The notes beneath the pieces were generated by a model, which was given only the letters and a program-made list of their open reading frames with translations, made no database searches and was not told the DNA's origin. From positions 21,053,764-21,113,763 of the forward strand of contig NC_088306.1 of assembly GCF_032854445.1 (NCBI RefSeq): a stretch of DNA of 60,000 bases. Reading direction: 5' to 3'. A program made the position numbers and the translations under genes. The stretch comes from Liolophura sinensis (taxonomy: Eukaryota; Mollusca; Polyplacophora; Chitonida; Chitonidae). Below are positions 55,568 through 60,000 of the stretch, piece by piece. The stretch's first letter is position 1. Every line of letters begins with the position of its first letter.

Positions 55568-58500
55568 ATACTTTCCCGGTAAGGGTTTTCGCTATTCGCT
55601 TGTGGTGATTCATCCATTGTACACGTGATAAGCAATTACTTATGAGAACGAGGAGCTTGAGCCCCAAGGTCCTGTGTTACCCCTTACCAGATGTGTACCC
55701 GAGATCAAACACCTCAAGCGATTGCCGATAACCTACTGTGTTAATGACGCCATGTGCTTCATTTTGCGTATTGTCCATTTTGCAGGATCATTCTTGTTGT
55801 ATTGTAAGATAATAGCATTGGGCAGAAGATACCAAACCTTTTGAAATGTCCACACAACGACCCAGGCTGAAACACAAAACAAGTTTTGTGTATCCCTGGA
55901 GGAACACTTTTGGATGTTTCTGGTAGCATCAGTGTTAGACCAATAATATTTTTTCATGACATGTTCTTAGCTCAGTGACATTTACTCAGATGGGGTGCCC
56001 TAGATGGACAAAGACATGTTCTACATGAAAAATTTTACATATCAGAAATAGAAAGAGCTTTGTAGCTTGTCGGTGCTATTTTCTTAGCACATAGTGATTC
56101 CTGGTGGATTAATATATACTGTCTATGTTTGCTTTTTATGAACATTATTTTGAGTTTTTCGTTGTAAGATATGCCAGAATACAAATGTTTAGATATGTGA
56201 CATTAGGAAACGCTTAAATCCCATCATTCTACGCACGATTCTCCCCAGGGGGATAAGGAAAGGACCTGGTGCGGTCAGGCGGAGAATCGGACCCAGAGAG
56301 GTACGATAAGAAAGTGCTAATTTCAAAATGCCAGTACAATTCAGTAAATTTCGGAATCAGTAGTATAAGACATGCTCGAAGCACTCATGAAAATTATAAT
56401 TTTGTAAAAGAGATGGTTGCTTAGGAATAACCCTTTAAAACGAGCACTCGATCAAAAGTGCTAATTTTTCGTTCAAACGAGGCACTGTTTTTAATTTACA
56501 GTATGAAGATTAACGTTAACTAGAAAAATATCTTTACTGAAAGTTTCATCTTTTTTTTTTCTACGTGCTGTCAGAGTTTCGTTGGTTAACATTTGTCTTC
56601 ATGTGTAAAACAACAACTTCATACTGTGATGAGTTTCGTCATGTTTTAGCAAGTGTATAGTCTGTGTTTTGTGCCACGATCTGTTAGGCATTTTCCACAG
56701 TACACTGGACTAATAAAGTTACTGTGGAGAACAGTTTGCATATCCGATAAAAGTACGAATTTTTGTGCCTCTTGTTGTTTTTTTCTTTGAAAAGATGCTT
56801 TTGAATGAGTAAGGATGTAGGCCGTCTTGCATTGCATAAATGTTATCATGGATTAGAATGGATAAGCAATGATGTTACGTGATATATGTCAACCATAGGG
56901 ACATCATACGTGAATCCTGGCTGAGAGTACTTGTGATCTTCTAACTATTATTAACCTTAACATGTTACGCGTAGAGGAAGTTTAAGCTGAAAATTAATAT
57001 TTGTTATATATCTATTTAATTGATTGGTGCTTAACTGCGTGCTCAAGAATTTTTCAGAAAGTTACATTTGTAGTTCAGCGATTTTCATAACTCTACAATG
57101 CCTAATGCAAAAAAAAAAGGTATTTCTCTGTGACTGGAGCCGGATATAAGTTTTCTAGTTTACGACTTATACATCGATTCAGCGCATGTTTGGAGCTTTA
57201 TAAGCCGCATGCTTGCCATATAACAGAAACGGACCAGTAAAATAGAAATGATAAAAGTAGCCTTACGAGTGGTGTGTCAGCAGCCGTCACTCACAGATGT
57301 AGTCAGTTTCGCTGCTTAAGGTTCACAGATCAAACGGGCATGTTTGTTCTGTATAAATGGAGAAGGTATACTGTTTGTTCTTGTGTGGAAAACGTCAATA
57401 ATTAAAGCTTTCTCTCTCTACTTGTTGCATTTGCTTTGGTCAGTTTTATCAGAAAACATGTTAATCAATTCGTTATTATTTGAACTGATTTATAATTGGT
57501 GACTGACTACGTGTTTGCTTTGACATTACGGACACCTCTTGCTGAAAATGAGAGACACTTAACTGTTGCGTTTCTACTACACCTGTGCAGCAGGAGTTCA
57601 GGCAAGCCAGTGGTGAAAGACATTGTAGAGAATCTGTTGTGAATCCGGTTACGGACAGCATTACTAGAGGTGAATGTGCAGTGATGTTAATTGAAATATA
57701 TTTGACGTTACTGGTTTAACTTTACAAGGTACATTAATAGGGTTAAAATATTTTAAAAGACATCCATGGCTGCGGTACTGCACCAGGTGGCGTTAAGCCA
57801 TTATTATTCACTCGTGATACTGGGACACTGTGACGACCATTGTGTGCGTTACCTTGCTGAACCATTTAACCAAAGACACAAGGATAACCAGAGCTAAAGA
57901 AACCACCGGGATTAGAATCAGTGCTTATCTCGGTGCTTCCGTCAGTCAATTTTCCCGCTTCAATGGGGGAGATCAGTGAAATGTCTGACGAATTTAGTTA
58001 AATCTCACAAATTTCTTTTCTGAAGAACCAAAGGTCTCAACAGCCGTTCTAAGACCGGCATCTCAAGATGCAGGTCAGAACGCACAACCTGATTTACTCG
58101 GACGTTATGTAGAACTTACGAATATATGAAATAGGTGTGATATATCATCGGGACGGTCACATACATTTCTGGGTAAAATTACAGAAAAGGATATCTCTAG
58201 CTCAGTCTTCCTCTCTACGCAGGATATAAGTTATGGGTCATATTCAACAAAAACGCACATCACTGAAGATGCGTTTTAGGAAATCTGACAACTGCTGCTC
58301 ACAAAAGTAATTCAACGAGTTTGTTGATATAAGGCGGAGGTGAGTTTTGAGGACCATTTAACACTGAGGACTAGACAGACTATGCGGAAAACCATCTTGA
58401 TACGAAACATTAATTACACCTTAACCAGGTCAGCAGCAAATATGAAACTCAATGCTGATTGGCTGATAAACCTCCAAAAATATCAGATTGGGTTACCCCT

Positions 58501-59168
58501 TAATCTTCGTTTTACCATAAAAGTAATGGAAAACATTACTATTGCAAATATTACATGCACTTAAATATTGGATGTTAACTAAACAGGGAGGTTGACATCT
58601 TTATGCCAAATGAACGTGTGTTTGTTTCTCCATTGGTAATGTGTTTAAGGAAAAAGAGAGATGCCAGGATGGTGTGTACCGACAACTAATGTATAAAGCA
58701 GGAGTAAGCAAGATATAGTTTATAAATAGCATGTGAATCTAGCTAAATATTTGCTTACGACCAGAACTGCAAGGTACATATTGACCAGCAAATCAAACTT
58801 ATATACGGAACCGTGAATTTGTCGACTGCGTCTGCTAAAACGTCTCTATGGGAATGGGTTAAGTTCTCCAGTTCAGCTTTCACTGAGCCGTATGTAAGGT
58901 GTGAAAACAGATTTAAAACGTCTTGCAGATCGGGAAATATAGTTTGTGACCTTGCTTCATTCCTTATATTGAAAACTATCGGGTGGCCTACTTTCTTCGA
59001 TGTTACCCATGGTAAGAGCTGGATCTGACAGATGTAAAACATAAGCAAAAGTAGGTTCTGAACTAAACGACATTGGTTCTTCTCTGAGGATCACATGCGA
59101 TAATACCTAGTTATCAATTCAAGAAATTTGAAAGGTGTCAACACAAGAACCACAATCAGAGATCTATC
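55568..59168. repeat. Spacer of 4.6-kb tandem unit (second array)
   Basis: Near identical to 1254-4747, with scattered small indels. Close to the next start (58830-58930) it contains a block, also present at 54190-54280 (cgtctctatgggaatggg...), that is missing before the gene at 4748. No gene is supported. Confidence 0.85.
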
Positions 59169-60000
59169 ATGGAGATTCCAGCGTCAAATCATTCCCTTCA
59201 ACTTCACCAACTGTAGCACAAGCCTTGCTGAAGTCCGTCAGACAAACATCTCGTTGCGTCCGATTTTCGCGATCTGTGTCTCAGTGGTGGCCACACCAGC
59301 TAATCTTATCGTCATTGCCTGCTTGTGGCGAGACCCCGGTTCGGAGGTTTCTGCTTTTCTACCTACGCTGTCTCAGTGGCGTTCACCGATTTACTGGTAG
59401 GTGTAGTCCTTATGCCTCTTAGATTCATTGGAGCGATTTCGACAACCTGGCCCTTTGGACTCGCTGGCTTGCATTTTGTGGAGATATATCGATTTTGGGC
59501 TTATTTCTGTGTCCATGTTCCTCTTTCTGGCCATGGGTTACGATCGGTACCGTTGTGTGACAGCCCCTCTACAGTATCGTTCTCACTTTAAGACAACCAA
59601 GGCGGCTTGGATATCTGTATTTGTGTGGATAGTAGGCTTTATTTTATGGACACCGTATTTATTACTGAAAATATTGTTGCATCAGGTCAACTGCATTTTG
59701 TTTACTTTTGGACCTAATGTTTTAGAAGTAATCCAATTTACTGTAGCCTATTACATTCCCATTTTTGGCACTTATTATAATGAACGGTATTTTGATATGG
59801 ACACTGAACACACGAATTCCCCGATCACAATCGTCAGCAGCCAACAGCCGGCGGACGCCAGATGACATTTCAACAGTGACTGACGTCATTGGGCATCACT
59901 CCAGGTCATGTGAACCTGTGACGAATGTGTCCGTAAAGGGAGTGAACAGAGGATATGTGGTGAAGAGGAGGCGTTCAGGAATGGCCTCAAATTATAAAAT
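59169..60000 (+). pseudogene. GPCR copy 9, frameshifted, runs off the window
   Basis: Very close to the gene at 54515 and shares its 54-base N-terminal deletion. Four single-base indels disturb the frame: an extra A near 59187 (leading to an early stop), a missing G near 59353, an extra T near 59470 and an extra T near 59765. The parts between remain readable (FTDLLVG, DRYRCVTAPLQYRSHF, VIQFTVAYYIPI). The sequence is cut by the window end within the region before TM6. If the indels are real the copy is dead; sequencing error at short homopolymers is possible for some of them. Confidence 0.8.

Overview
The window looks like nuclear DNA of an aquatic invertebrate, most likely a lophotrochozoan (mollusc or brachiopod type). 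The grounds are AT-rich spacers, tRNA-headed SINEs with (AAAT)n tails, spliced genes with GT/AG introns, long minisatellite arrays and a tandem family of animal class A receptors. No search could be run, so the organism is an inference. No viral or toxin gene was recognised.

Layout. (1) 0-6 kb and 50-60 kb hold copies of one tandem unit of about 4.6 kb: a single-exon aminergic-like GPCR gene followed by about 3.4 kb of conserved spacer. Intact genes start at 147, 4748 and 54515; broken copies lie at 51081-51772 and from 59169 to the window end. (2) 38-48.4 kb holds older, more diverged members: intact genes on the minus strand at 38294-39370 and 44183-45262, an N-terminal remnant at 40221-40445, and an intact plus-strand gene at 47280-48377. 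(3) At 9534-10367 (minus) is an intact intronless gene of bacterial type, diaminopimelate epimerase-like (dapF). A decayed second copy at 50456-51095 abuts GPCR remnant 51081-51772. (4) 15-35.3 kb (minus strand) holds what can be read as one spliced locus: a signal-anchor exon (35317-35212), two exons that together complete a C-type lectin domain (33425-33144, 31778-31609), a 70-base linker exon (29257-29188) and three tandem terminal exons (21802-20910, 20212-19347, 15925-15090). Each terminal exon encodes a GT54/MGAT4-like N-acetylglucosaminyltransferase domain. All junction phases agree (1, 1, 0, 1), so the exons can be read as a lectin-glycosyltransferase fusion with a choice of three catalytic 3' exons. 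This is a hypothesis from splice signals and phases, not proven.

Repeats. The introns of that locus carry a 39-bp array (22.4-24.7 kb), a 50-bp array (24.9-28.5 kb) with a 575-bp higher-order period, and a 29-bp array (34.1-34.8 kb). A 55-bp array of exactly ten copies (17886-18435) lies between two of the terminal exons. One SINE family is scattered throughout. Three SINE insertions show 11-bp target duplications, two of them inside pseudogenes.

How the genes relate. The receptors share an unusual N-terminal motif, keep the aminergic aspartate in TM3 and have all lost the TM7 NPxxY tyrosine. They look like a lineage-specific orphan amine-receptor family still turning over by duplication, gene conversion and decay. 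The dapF-like gene keeps both catalytic cysteines but has altered substrate contacts, which suggests a transferred gene that may have changed role.
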